DNA from: Actinomycetes bacterium
Lineage (GTDB): Bacteria > Actinomycetota > CALGFH01
Direction: 5' to 3'
DNA length: 7,777 bases
NCBI GenBank assembly: GCA_030152105.1
Contig: JASLIH010000666.1
Location: forward strand, 1 to 7,777
This document shows, one piece after another, positions 1-6,990 of this stretch (position 1 is its first letter; each line of letters begins with the position of its first letter). A program made the translations under genes and the position numbers. Below the pieces are notes generated by a model, which searched no databases, was not told the origin of the DNA, and saw only the letters and a list, made by a program, of their open reading frames with translations.

Positions 1-1236
1 GCCCTGGAACAGCAGGGGCAGGAACGGCGAGCAGGCGACCAGCACACTGGCCACGGCGTCCAGGTCGGGGCCGACCAGGGCGGCCAGCCGCTCGCCGAAG
101 GCGCGGTTGCCGACCTGGTCGTGGTTCTGGGAGCAGACCACGAACCGCTCCCCGCCCAGCCCCACCGGGTCGCGGCCGTGGCGGCGGTCCAGGGCCGGGT
201 AGTACTGGCCGGTGAACACCCAGCCGGTGACCAGGGCCTTGGCCAGCGTCTCCATGGACTGGTAGCCGTCGTACCAGCCGGAGGTCTCGCCGGTGAGGGC
301 GACGTGGATGGCGTGGTGGAGGTCGTCGGCCCAGTCGGCGTCGATCCCGTAGGCGGTGACCAGCAGCGGCTGGTGCAGGTCGCTCTCGGCCACCACCACC
401 GAGCCCGGGCGGGCCGCGTGCACCCTGGTCGCCAGCTCCTCCAGGATGTGGACCGAGCTGCGGTCGTAGAGGGCCTGGACGGCGTCCAGACGCAGGCCGT
501 CGACGCCGTAGTCGGCGACCCACTGCTCGGCGTTGTCGAGCACGAAGCCGCGCACGAAGTCCGAGCCGGGCCCGTCCAGGTTGACCGCCGGCCCCCAGTC
601 GGTGGTGACGTCGCTGAAGTAGGGGCCGAACTCGGCCAGGTAGTTCCCCTCGGGGCCGAGGTGGTTGTAGACGACGTCGAGGACCACGGCCAGCCCCGCC
701 TCGTGGCAGGCGTCGACGAAGCGGCGGAAGCCGGCCGGCCCGCCGTAGGCGGCGTGGACGGCGTAGAGGTCGACCCCGTCGTAGCCCCAGCCCCGCGCCC
801 CGGGGAAGGCGGCCACCGGCATGACCTCGACCGCGTTGACCCCGAGGCCGGCCAGGTGGCCGAGCCGCCCGATGGCCGCGTCGAAGGTCCCCTCGGGGGT
901 GAAGGTGCCGCAGTGCAGCTCGTAGAAGACCAGGTCCTTGAGGGCCGGGACGGCGAACGGACCCGGCGGCGGGCCCAGGTCGACCAGCCGCGACGGGCCG
1001 TGGACCCCGTGGGGCTGGAACCGCGAGCGCGGGTCGGGCCGCTCCCGCTCGCCGTCGAGGACCAGCAGGTAGTCGTCGCCGGCGGCCGCCCCCTCGACGC
1101 TCACACGCCAGACGCCCCGGTCCTCGCGCTCCATCGGCACCGTCCGGCCGCCGACCCGCACGGCCAGCGAGCGCACCCTGGGCGCCCACACCCCGAGCTC
1201 GGCGCCCCCCTCGAACAGCCGGGGCCCCAGGGTCAC
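1..1236 (-). CDS. treZ: Malto-oligosyltrehalose trehalohydrolase (TreZ), 3' end beyond the window
   Basis: TreZ is a cytoplasmic GH13 enzyme that cleaves the alpha-1,4 bond next to the terminal trehalose of maltooligosyl-trehalose (made by TreY), releasing free trehalose. My translation of the minus strand from a GTG at 1236 gives 412 open codons reaching base 1. An N-terminal CBM48-like domain (about residues 8-88) carries the TreZ hallmarks VWAP, PDPRSR and QPHGVHGPS. The barrel follows with FYELHCGTFTPEGTF (about 104-118), GYDGVDLYA, DVVYNHLGPEGNY, GLRLDAV (nucleophile Asp251), VAESDL (acid/base Glu284) and QNHDQVGNRA (Asp373). The last visible residues, LLFQG, come just before the usual end of the barrel; about 150-190 residues and the C-terminal beta domain are missing by family length. 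The GTG overlaps the glgB stop and has no separate well-spaced Shine-Dalgarno, so translation is probably coupled. An in-frame GTG at 1251 is an alternative start. Confidence 0.93.
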   Translation of the reverse strand, partial: MTLGPRLFEGGAELGVWAPRVRSLAVRVGGRTVPMEREDRGVWRVSVEGAAAGDDYLLVLDGERERPDPRSRFQPHGVHGPSRLVDLGPPPGPFAVPALKDLVFYELHCGTFTPEGTFDAAIGRLGHLAGLGVNAVEVMPVAAFPGARGWGYDGVDLYAVHAAYGGPAGFRRFVDACHEAGLAVVLDVVYNHLGPEGNYLAEFGPYFSDVTTDWGPAVNLDGPGSDFVRGFVLDNAEQWVADYGVDGLRLDAVQALYDRSSVHILEELATRVHAARPGSVVVAESDLHQPLLVTAYGIDADWADDLHHAIHVALTGETSGWYDGYQSMETLAKALVTGWVFTGQYYPALDRRHGRDPVGLGGERFVVCSQNHDQVGNRAFGERLAALVGPDLDAVASVLVACSPFLPLLFQG

Positions 1237-3389
1237 TCCGGAGCGAGCCACACGGTGGCCAGCGGCGGCAACGTCACCCGGGCCGAGGCCGGCTGGCCGT
1301 CCCACTCGATCGCCTCGGCCTCGACCACGCCCATGTTGCCGACGTTGGTGCCGTTGTAGGACTGCGAGTCGGTGTTGAGCACCTCGACCCAGCGCCCGAC
1401 CGTCGGCAGGCCGATCCGGTACTCGCTGCGCGGCACCGGCGAGAAGTTGCAGAGGCACACCAGCGGCCGGCCGTCGGCCGCCCAGCGGATGAAGCTGAGG
1501 GCGTTGTCGTCGACGTCGTTGGGGTCGATCCAGGAGAACCCGTCCGGCTTGCTGTCCTGCTCCCACAGGGCCGCCTGCTCGCGGTAGACCCGGTTGAGGT
1601 CGCCGACCAGGGTCTGCACGCCCTTGTGGTTGGGGTCGGCCAGGGACTCCCAGTCGATCGAGCGCTCGTGCGACCACTCGGCCTCCTGGCCGAGCTCGCA
1701 GCCCATGAACAGCAGCTGCTTGCCCGGGTGAGCCCACATGAAGGCCAGGTAGGAGCGCAGGTTGGCGAACCGCCGCCAGGTGTCGCCGGGCATCTTGCCC
1801 AGCAGCGAGCCCTTGCCGTGGACGACCTCGTCGTGGCTGATGGGCAGGATGAAGTTCTCGCTGAAGGCGTAGATGAGCGAGAAGGTCAGCTGGTGGTGGT
1901 GGAAGCGGCGGTAGATCGGGTCCTTGGAGATGTACTGGAGGCTGTCGTGCATCCAGCCCATGTTCCATTTGAAGCCGAAGCCCAGGCCGCCCAGGTACAC
2001 AGGGCGTGAGACGCTCGGCCAGGCGGTCGACTCCTCGGCCACCGTCATCGCCCCCGGGTGCTCCCGGTAGGAGACGGTGTTGAAGTCCTTGAGGAACCGG
2101 ACCGCGTCCAGGTCCTCGTTGCCGCCGTACTCGTTGGGCACCCACTCGCCTTCGTCGCGGGAGTAGTCCAGGTAGAGCATGGAGGCGACCGCGTCCACCC
2201 GCAGGCCGTCCACGTGGAACTCCTCCAGCCAGTACAGGGCGTTGGCGGTGAGGAAGTTGCGCACCTCGTTGCGGCCGAAGTTGAACACCAGCGAGCCCCA
2301 GTCGGGGTGCTCGCCCCGGCGCGGGTCCTCGTGCTCGTACAGGGCGGTGCCGTCGAACCGGGCCAGGGCGAAAGCGTCCTTGGGGAAGTGGGCCGGGACC
2401 CAGTCGACCAGCACCCCGATCCCCCGCTGGTGCAGCCGGTCGATCAGGTAGCGCAGGTCGTCGGGGGTGCCGAAGCGGGCCGTCGGCGCGTAATAGGCCG
2501 ACACCTGGTAGCCCCAGGACGGGGCGTAGGGGTGCTCGGCCACCGGCATGAACTCCACGTGGGTGAAGCCGAGGTCGGCCAGGTAGTCGGGCAGCTGGTC
2601 GGCCAGCTCCCGGTACGACAGGCCCTGGCGCCAGGAGCCGAGGTGGATCTCGTAGATCGACATCGGCTCGCTCAGCCGTTCGCGCCGGTCCCGGTCGGCC
2701 ATCCAGGCGGCGTCCTCCCAGGTGTAGGCCGAGGTGTAGACGACCGAGGCCGTCTTGGGCGGGTGCTCGGCCGCGAAGGCGACCGGGTCGGCCTTGAGGG
2801 TGAGCGCCCCCGAGGGGGTGACCAGCTCGTACTTGTACCTGGCCCCGGCGGCCACCCCGGGCACGAACAGCTCCCAGATCCCCGAGGAGCCGAGGGCCCG
2901 CATCGGGTGCAGCCGGCCGTCCCAGGAGTTGAAGTCGCCGACCACCCGGATGGCGCGGGCGTTGGGCGCCCAGACGGCGAACGCGGTCCCGGCCACGCCG
3001 TCGACGGTCATCTCGTGGGCGCCCAGCTTCTGCCACAGCCGCTCGTGCCGGCCCTCGCCCAGCAGGTACTGGTCGAGCTCGCCGATGGTCGGCCAGAAGC
3101 GGTAGGGGTCGTCGATGACGAAGCCGCCCGAGGCATAGCTGACCTCCAGCCGGTAGGCCGAGGGCGGGGTGGTGCCGTCAAGGGTCCCCTCGAACAGGCC
3201 GGCGTCGTGCACCTGGTCGAGCTTGACCCGCTCGGGTTTGCCCTCCGGCCCGACCAGGGCCACCACCCCGGTGGCGTCGGGGCGGAACACCCGGATGACC
3301 ACCCGGCCGTCCTCGGTGTGGGCCCCGAGCAGGCGATGTGGCTCGTGATGCTCTCCGCGGACCAGCCGCTCGACCTCGTCCCTCGTCAT
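1233..3389 (-). CDS. glgB: 1,4-alpha-glucan branching enzyme GlgB
   Basis: GlgB cuts an alpha-1,4 chain and re-attaches the piece by an alpha-1,6 bond, making the branches of glycogen or capsule-type alpha-glucan. I start it at the ATG at 3389, giving 718 residues, normal for two-N-domain bacterial GlgB. An upstream in-frame start at 3440 would add 17 residues inside mak without conserved sequence, whereas ATG 3389 has GGGAG seven bases upstream and forms an ATGA overlap with the mak stop. Domains: N1 (about 1-95, with HHEPHRLLGAH), N2/CBM48 (about 130-215, FAVWAPNA and VVGDFNSWDG), GH13 barrel (about 240-600) and a C-terminal beta domain. Catalytic residues are Asp399 in GLRVDAV, Glu452 in VAEES and Asp520 in ISHDEVVHGKGS, each six below the E. 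coli GlgB positions (405, 458, 526). It would act on chains built by GlgE, encoded two genes upstream. Confidence 0.97.
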   Translation of the reverse strand: MTRDEVERLVRGEHHEPHRLLGAHTEDGRVVIRVFRPDATGVVALVGPEGKPERVKLDQVHDAGLFEGTLDGTTPPSAYRLEVSYASGGFVIDDPYRFWPTIGELDQYLLGEGRHERLWQKLGAHEMTVDGVAGTAFAVWAPNARAIRVVGDFNSWDGRLHPMRALGSSGIWELFVPGVAAGARYKYELVTPSGALTLKADPVAFAAEHPPKTASVVYTSAYTWEDAAWMADRDRRERLSEPMSIYEIHLGSWRQGLSYRELADQLPDYLADLGFTHVEFMPVAEHPYAPSWGYQVSAYYAPTARFGTPDDLRYLIDRLHQRGIGVLVDWVPAHFPKDAFALARFDGTALYEHEDPRRGEHPDWGSLVFNFGRNEVRNFLTANALYWLEEFHVDGLRVDAVASMLYLDYSRDEGEWVPNEYGGNEDLDAVRFLKDFNTVSYREHPGAMTVAEESTAWPSVSRPVYLGGLGFGFKWNMGWMHDSLQYISKDPIYRRFHHHQLTFSLIYAFSENFILPISHDEVVHGKGSLLGKMPGDTWRRFANLRSYLAFMWAHPGKQLLFMGCELGQEAEWSHERSIDWESLADPNHKGVQTLVGDLNRVYREQAALWEQDSKPDGFSWIDPNDVDDNALSFIRWAADGRPLVCLCNFSPVPRSEYRIGLPTVGRWVEVLNTDSQSYNGTNVGNMGVVEAEAIEWDGQPASARVTLPPLATVWLAPE

Positions 3390-4828
3390 GGGCTCGCTCC
3401 CAGCAGACGTCGGATGCCGCCGAGTGGGATCTGGAGCCACGGCGGCCGGTGTCTGGCCTCGTACATCACTTCATACACTGCCTTGTCGAGCTCAAACGCC
3501 CGCAGCAGCAGCTCGTGGTCGCCGCCGAGGGCCTGGCCGCTGTCGCCGGCCCTGGTCAGGTAGCCGTCGAGGAAGGCCTTGCGGTTGGCCTCGATCCAGG
3601 CCGCGGCCGGCCCCTCGAACCGGGCCAGCTCGTCGCGGGTCGGGCCCGGCGTCTCGGGGTCCTCGCCGAGGACCAGCGGCTGGAAGGCGGCGTAGTCGAA
3701 GGAGCGCAGCATCCCGGCCACGTCCTGGAGCGGGCTGGCCAGCCGCCGCCGGTCCTCCAGGGGCCGGGCCGGCTCCCCCTCGAAGTCGATCACCACCCAC
3801 CGGCCCCGATCCACCGGGGCACCCCCCCGGGGTTCCCCGGACCCCTCCGGTACCTTCAGTACCTGGCCGAGGTGGTAGTCGCCGTGGATCCGCTGGAGGT
3901 GGCGGCTGCCGCCGCCGGCCGCCTCGGCCTTGGTGTAGACCTCCTCGATGGCCTCGCGCTGGTCGGCCAGCTCGGGGACCAGCGCCACCACCTGGGTGAG
4001 CTGGCCGAGCAGGCGGCCGCTGAGCCGGCCCAGGTCGGGCTGGCCCTCGGCCACCTTGGGCAGGGCGGTGGCCATGGCCCCGTGCAGCTCGGCGGTGAGC
4101 CGGCCGAGAGCGGCGGCGTCCTCGGCGAAGTTGCCGGGCTCGCCGTCCTTCGACTCGTAGTGGTCGGCGACCCGCTCGGTGGCCAGCTTCCAGCCGTCGA
4201 CGCTGCCGGCGTAGTACGGCTGGAGGATGCCCAGGGTCGAGCCCAGCCCCTCGATCCAGCCGAGCGGCGCCGGGCAGGCCGAGAACCCGGCCCCGGCCAG
4301 CGCCCTCGTCACCTCCAGCTCCGGGTTCTCGCCCGGCTCGAGCAGCCGGAACAGCTTGAGGATGAGCCGGTTGCCGAACACCAGCGAGGAGTTGGACTGC
4401 TCGGCCGCGAGCAGCCGGCCCGGCCCGCGCAGCGTCTCGGTCCACTCCGGCATGCGGTAGAAGCGCAGCTCCTCGACGTTCGCGGCCCGCGAGAGCAGGT
4501 CGAGGTAGACGCCCCCGAGCCGCTCGTCGCGGGCGGCGTCGTAGATCGGGCCGCCCTTGGGGCCCTCGGTCTCGTAGATGACGGCGTCGGAGGCGCGGTC
4601 GGTGAGCTGCCTGGCCTCAAGGCCCCGGTCGTGACCGACCGGCACGTGGTAGCGCTCGACCCCGCCGTCGGCGTAGGCGACGGCCGCGACCACCGCGGAC
4701 AGGCTGGGCAGGGCGGTGCGCAGCGGCACCGAGCTCTCGACCCGGACCTCGGCCACGACCCGTCTCTTTCCCGCGAACCAGCGCTGGGTTGGCAGGAACT
4801 CGGCGAGGGCCGTCTCCAACTCCGTCAC
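3386..4828 (-). CDS. mak: Maltokinase (Mak/Pep2)
   Basis: Maltokinase phosphorylates maltose with ATP to alpha-maltose 1-phosphate, the donor used by GlgE. The start is the GTG at 4828, six bases after the glgE stop; only a weak AGG nine bases upstream serves as ribosome site. The 480 residues are close to family length (about 440-460 for stand-alone Mak) and are not fused to TreS. The N-terminal cap has the signature FLPTQRWFAGKRR (11-23). The N-lobe has AEQSNSSLVFGNRLILKLFR (142-161), with likely ATP-binding Lys158. The C-lobe has the Brenner motif IHGDYHLGQVL (314-324; catalytic Asp317) and the metal-binding VIDFEGEP (346-353; Asp348), then SPLQDVAGMLRSFDYAA (365-381). Between Brenner motif and DFE a Gly/Pro/Arg-rich stretch (about 326-343) looks longer than in the mycobacterial enzyme and is encoded by GC palindromes. 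The stop overlaps the glgB ATG. Confidence 0.95.
   Translation of the reverse strand: MTELETALAEFLPTQRWFAGKRRVVAEVRVESSVPLRTALPSLSAVVAAVAYADGGVERYHVPVGHDRGLEARQLTDRASDAVIYETEGPKGGPIYDAARDERLGGVYLDLLSRAANVEELRFYRMPEWTETLRGPGRLLAAEQSNSSLVFGNRLILKLFRLLEPGENPELEVTRALAGAGFSACPAPLGWIEGLGSTLGILQPYYAGSVDGWKLATERVADHYESKDGEPGNFAEDAAALGRLTAELHGAMATALPKVAEGQPDLGRLSGRLLGQLTQVVALVPELADQREAIEEVYTKAEAAGGGSRHLQRIHGDYHLGQVLKVPEGSGEPRGGAPVDRGRWVVIDFEGEPARPLEDRRRLASPLQDVAGMLRSFDYAAFQPLVLGEDPETPGPTRDELARFEGPAAAWIEANRKAFLDGYLTRAGDSGQALGGDHELLLRAFELDKAVYEVMYEARHRPPWLQIPLGGIRRLLGASP
3397..3401 (-). promoter_or_regulatory. Ribosome binding site that fixes the glgB start
   Basis: On the minus strand GGGAG lies seven bases before the ATG at 3389, inside the last codons of mak. 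It is the best Shine-Dalgarno in the operon and supports the 718-residue GlgB over the longer reading from 3440. Confidence 0.6.
3814..3840. repeat. GC-rich inverted repeats inside mak
   Basis: Plus-strand bases 3827-3840 read CCGGGG-TT-CCCCGG, a perfect 6-base inverted repeat with a two-base centre. A related CCGGGG followed by a C-run begins at 3814. The block encodes part of the Gly/Pro/Arg-rich loop between the two catalytic motifs of maltokinase and stays in frame. It may be a small expansion by slippage or a short palindromic element; I cannot tell from one copy. Confidence 0.45.
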
Positions 4829-4834
4829 GGCGAG

Positions 4835-6775
4835 CTACCTGGATCGGACGTGGAGCACGTGGGCCGGTTCCCAGTGCGGGTCGAGACGGACCCAGTTGGA
4901 GGACCCGTGCCAGGTCCAGGTCTGGCCGGTGATCTCGTCGTGGACCTCGAAGGGGCCGGTGTCCCAGTCGAGGCCGACGGCCGGCATCCACAGGTGGACG
5001 AAGGTGTCGCGGGTCTCGTGCGGGTTCAGGTTGACCAGCACGAGCACCGCGTCGTCGGCGGTCTGCTTGGAGAAGGCGATGATGTCGGGCGAGTCGACCA
5101 GGTGGAAGCGGAGGTTGCGCAGCCGGTGCAGGGCCGGGTGGGCCCGCCGGACCTCGTTGAGCCGGGTCAGGTAGCCGGCCAGCGACGGCTGCGTCCAGAT
5201 CCGGGGCCGGTACTGGTACTTCTCGGAGTCCAGGTATTCCTCGGAGCCGGGCCGCACCGCCTGGTGCTCATAGAGCTCGTAGCCGGAGTAGACGCCCCAC
5301 GCCGGCGACAGCATCGACGCCAGCACGGCCCGGATCTTGAACGCCGCCGGCCCCCCGTACTGGAGGTAGGCGTGGAGGATGTCGGGGGTGTTGACGAAGA
5401 AGTTGGGCCGCATGTACTCGGCCGAGGGCGAGTGGGCGAGCTCGTTGCAGTACTCCTCCAGCTCGGCCTTGGCGTTGCGCCAGGTGAAGTACGTGTAGGA
5501 CTGGGTGAAGCCGATCTTGGCCAGGACCCGCATCATCGGCGGGCGGGTGAACGCCTCGGCCAGGAACAGCACGTCCGGGTGCTCGGCCTTGACGGCCGCG
5601 ATCAGCCACTCCCAGAACCGGACCGGCTTGGTGTGGGGGTTGTCGACCCGGAAGATCCGCACCCCGTGGGCGATCCAGTGGTCGAGCACCCCCTTGCAGG
5701 CCGCGTACAGGTTCTCGGCGTCGGGGCTGTCGAAGTTCAGCGGGTAGATGTCCTGGTAGACCTTGGGCGGGTTCTCGGCGTAGGCGATCGAGCCGTCGGG
5801 GCGGATCCGGAACCAGTCCGGGTGGTCCCTGACCCAGGGGTGGTCGGGCGAGCACTGCAGGGCGTAGTCGAGGGCGAGCTCCATGCCCAGCTCGCCTGCC
5901 CTGGCCACGAAGGCGTCGAAGTCGTCGATGGTGCCGAGGTCGGGGTGGATGGCGTCGTGGCCGCCGGCCTCCGAGCCGATCGCCCACGGGCTCCCCGGGT
6001 CGTCGGGGCCCGGGTCCAGGGTGTTGTTCGGACCCTTGCGGTGGGTCTGGCCGATGGGGTGGATCGGGGGCAGGTAGACCACGTCGAAGCCCATGGCGGC
6101 GATGGCCGGGAGCCGCTCGGCCGCCTGCTTGAAGGTGCCGCTGGTGGTGGCCGTCGCCCCCTCGGAGCGGGGGAAGAACTCGTACCAGGAGCCGTACAGG
6201 GCGCGCGGGCGGTCGACCCAGATGCCGAGGCGCTTGGAGCGGGTGACGTCCTTGGGCGGGTGGCGCTCCAGCAGCTCGACCAGGGTCGAGTCGAACGCCG
6301 AGGCCAGCCGCTCGGCCTGGTCGGCGCCCTCGTTACGGAGGCCGGCGGTGGCCGCGGTGAGCACCTCCCGGCCGGTCGCCGGCACCCAGGCGACGGCCGC
6401 CTCCAGCAGGCGGGCCCCCTCCTCGAGCTCCAGGGTGATGTCGCGGCCGGCGTCGAGCTTCTTCTGGGTGCCGATGCGCCAGGTGGCGACCTCGTCGGTC
6501 CAGGCTTCGATCACTATCGACCAGGCGCCGGAGCGGGGCAGGGTGATCTCGCCCCGCCACTGGTGGAGGCCGTGGTTGACCTCGGTCAGGGGGATGAGCG
6601 GGCCCCGCCGGTCGTCCGGCCCGGTCAGGCGGACGGCCGCGGCCACGACCTCGTTGTGGCCGTCGCGGAAGATGGTCGCCTCGACCGGGACCGTCTCGCC
6701 GGCGACCGCCCGGGCGGTGAACTGCCCGCAGTCGACCTGGGGACGAATGTCCTCAATCACAATGCGCCCAATCAT
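4835..6775 (-). CDS. glgE: Alpha-1,4-glucan:maltose-1-phosphate maltosyltransferase (GlgE)
   Basis: GlgE (GH13_3) transfers maltosyl units from alpha-maltose 1-phosphate to the non-reducing ends of alpha-1,4-glucans with release of phosphate; it is cytoplasmic and dimeric in studied actinobacteria. The 646 residues fit the family, slightly short at the N-terminus. An N-terminal helix/beta region (about 1-190) begins GRIVIEDIRPQVDCG, the usual GlgE opening, which supports the ATG at 6775. The barrel has the GlgE-specific VVYLPPIHPIGQTHRKGPNN (232-251), then IFRVDNPHTKP (374-384; nucleophile Asp378), FLAEAFTRP (404-412; acid/base Glu407) and FVNTPDILHA (460-469; Asp465). These sit 15-16 below the S. 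coelicolor GlgE residues 394, 423 and 480. A C-terminal beta domain follows. No Shine-Dalgarno precedes the ATG; the promoter placement suggests a leaderless mRNA. The first ten codons use ATT for all four isoleucines after Met, unlike the rest of the gene, where ATC dominates. Confidence 0.97.
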   Translation of the reverse strand: MIGRIVIEDIRPQVDCGQFTARAVAGETVPVEATIFRDGHNEVVAAAVRLTGPDDRRGPLIPLTEVNHGLHQWRGEITLPRSGAWSIVIEAWTDEVATWRIGTQKKLDAGRDITLELEEGARLLEAAVAWVPATGREVLTAATAGLRNEGADQAERLASAFDSTLVELLERHPPKDVTRSKRLGIWVDRPRALYGSWYEFFPRSEGATATTSGTFKQAAERLPAIAAMGFDVVYLPPIHPIGQTHRKGPNNTLDPGPDDPGSPWAIGSEAGGHDAIHPDLGTIDDFDAFVARAGELGMELALDYALQCSPDHPWVRDHPDWFRIRPDGSIAYAENPPKVYQDIYPLNFDSPDAENLYAACKGVLDHWIAHGVRIFRVDNPHTKPVRFWEWLIAAVKAEHPDVLFLAEAFTRPPMMRVLAKIGFTQSYTYFTWRNAKAELEEYCNELAHSPSAEYMRPNFFVNTPDILHAYLQYGGPAAFKIRAVLASMLSPAWGVYSGYELYEHQAVRPGSEEYLDSEKYQYRPRIWTQPSLAGYLTRLNEVRRAHPALHRLRNLRFHLVDSPDIIAFSKQTADDAVLVLVNLNPHETRDTFVHLWMPAVGLDWDTGPFEVHDEITGQTWTWHGSSNWVRLDPHWEPAHVLHVRSR

Positions 6776-6781
6776 GGAAGC

Positions 6782-6810
6782 ACGCTACCACTGCGAGCGG
6801 TGAGGGTCAG
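6782..6810 (-). promoter_or_regulatory. Candidate glgE operon promoter, leaderless arrangement
   Basis: Reading the minus strand, CTGACC (6810-6805, a -35 like TTGACA) is separated by exactly 17 bases from TAGCGT (6787-6782, matching the actinobacterial -10 pattern TANNNT). Six bases, GCTTCC, then lead to the A of the glgE ATG at 6775. Normal -10 to start spacing would put +1 on that A or within a base or two of it. This agrees with the absence of a ribosome binding site. It is a sequence-only prediction for a housekeeping-type sigma factor. Confidence 0.6.
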
Positions 6811-6812
6811 CC

Positions 6813-6834
6813 GGGCGCTGGAAGTTCAGCGCCC
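6813..6834. repeat. Perfect 8-base inverted repeat just upstream of the glgE -35 box
   Basis: Arms GGGCGCTG (6813-6820) and CAGCGCCC (6827-6834) pair perfectly around a 6-base loop. The repeat ends two bases before the predicted -35 hexamer, so it could be an operator for a dimeric regulator or a terminator hairpin protecting the glgE promoter from readthrough. There is no U-run after it in minus-strand sense (GGCTGACC follows). Confidence 0.5.
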
Positions 6835-6843
6835 CCGTGGGAG

Positions 6844-6871
6844 CCCGGCGCCGGGTGAGCGCGTGCACCCG
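6844..6871. repeat. Overlapping palindrome and stem-loop in the kinase-glgE spacer
   Basis: Bases 6844-6855 form a perfect 12-base palindrome, CCCGGCGCCGGG. Overlapping it, CGGGTG (6852-6857) pairs with CACCCG (6866-6871) across an 8-base loop. The two foldings are mutually exclusive because they share 6852-6855. Some GC-rich palindromes are expected by chance at this base composition. Confidence 0.35.
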
Positions 6872-6888
6872 CCCGCGGCCCCCCCTGA

Positions 6889-6913
6889 CTCCCACGAGGG
6901 CCTGCCCCGGGAG
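6889..6913. repeat. Short inverted repeat in the kinase-glgE spacer
   Basis: CTCCC (6889-6893) can pair with GGGAG (6909-6913), enclosing 15 bases that hold a smaller GGG/CCC pairing. Weak by itself; it is listed because it fills the space between the other stem-loops of this spacer. Confidence 0.25.
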
Positions 6914-6923
6914 CTGGGTCCCT

Positions 6924-6979
6924 GGGCGAGACGAAGTCTTTCCCGGCGCAACCATCCTGACAAGGAGGATCTGTGCGCC
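6924..6979 (-). terminator. Tandem stem-loops after the kinase gene, probable terminator region
   Basis: Eleven bases after the kinase stop, minus-strand sequence 6979-6945 forms a two-tier hairpin: GGCGCA/TGCGCC (6 bp), a 3x3 internal loop, ATCCT/AGGAT (5 bp) and the 7-base loop CCTTGTC. Directly abutting it, 6944-6924 forms a second one: GGG/CCC, a 2x2 mismatch, AGAC/GTCT and a 3-base loop TTC. Neither is followed by a U-tract, as is common for actinobacterial terminators. Position after a stop codon and before a new promoter is the main argument; a structured regulatory RNA element is the alternative. Confidence 0.5.
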
Positions 6980-6990
6980 ACCCGCAAGGC

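Noticed and set aside
121..1359. A 412-codon plus-strand open frame opposite treZ
   Set aside because: Low-complexity shadow of treZ; the minus strand carries the complete catalytic triad and family signatures.
1233..3440. Longer GlgB reading starting at 3440
   Set aside because: The extra 17 residues lie inside mak, have no conserved sequence, and ATG 3389 has a better ribosome site and a standard ATGA overlap.
2058..3563. A 501-codon plus-strand open frame opposite glgB
   Set aside because: No domain signature, composition typical of an antisense shadow, and it crosses the mak/glgB boundary.
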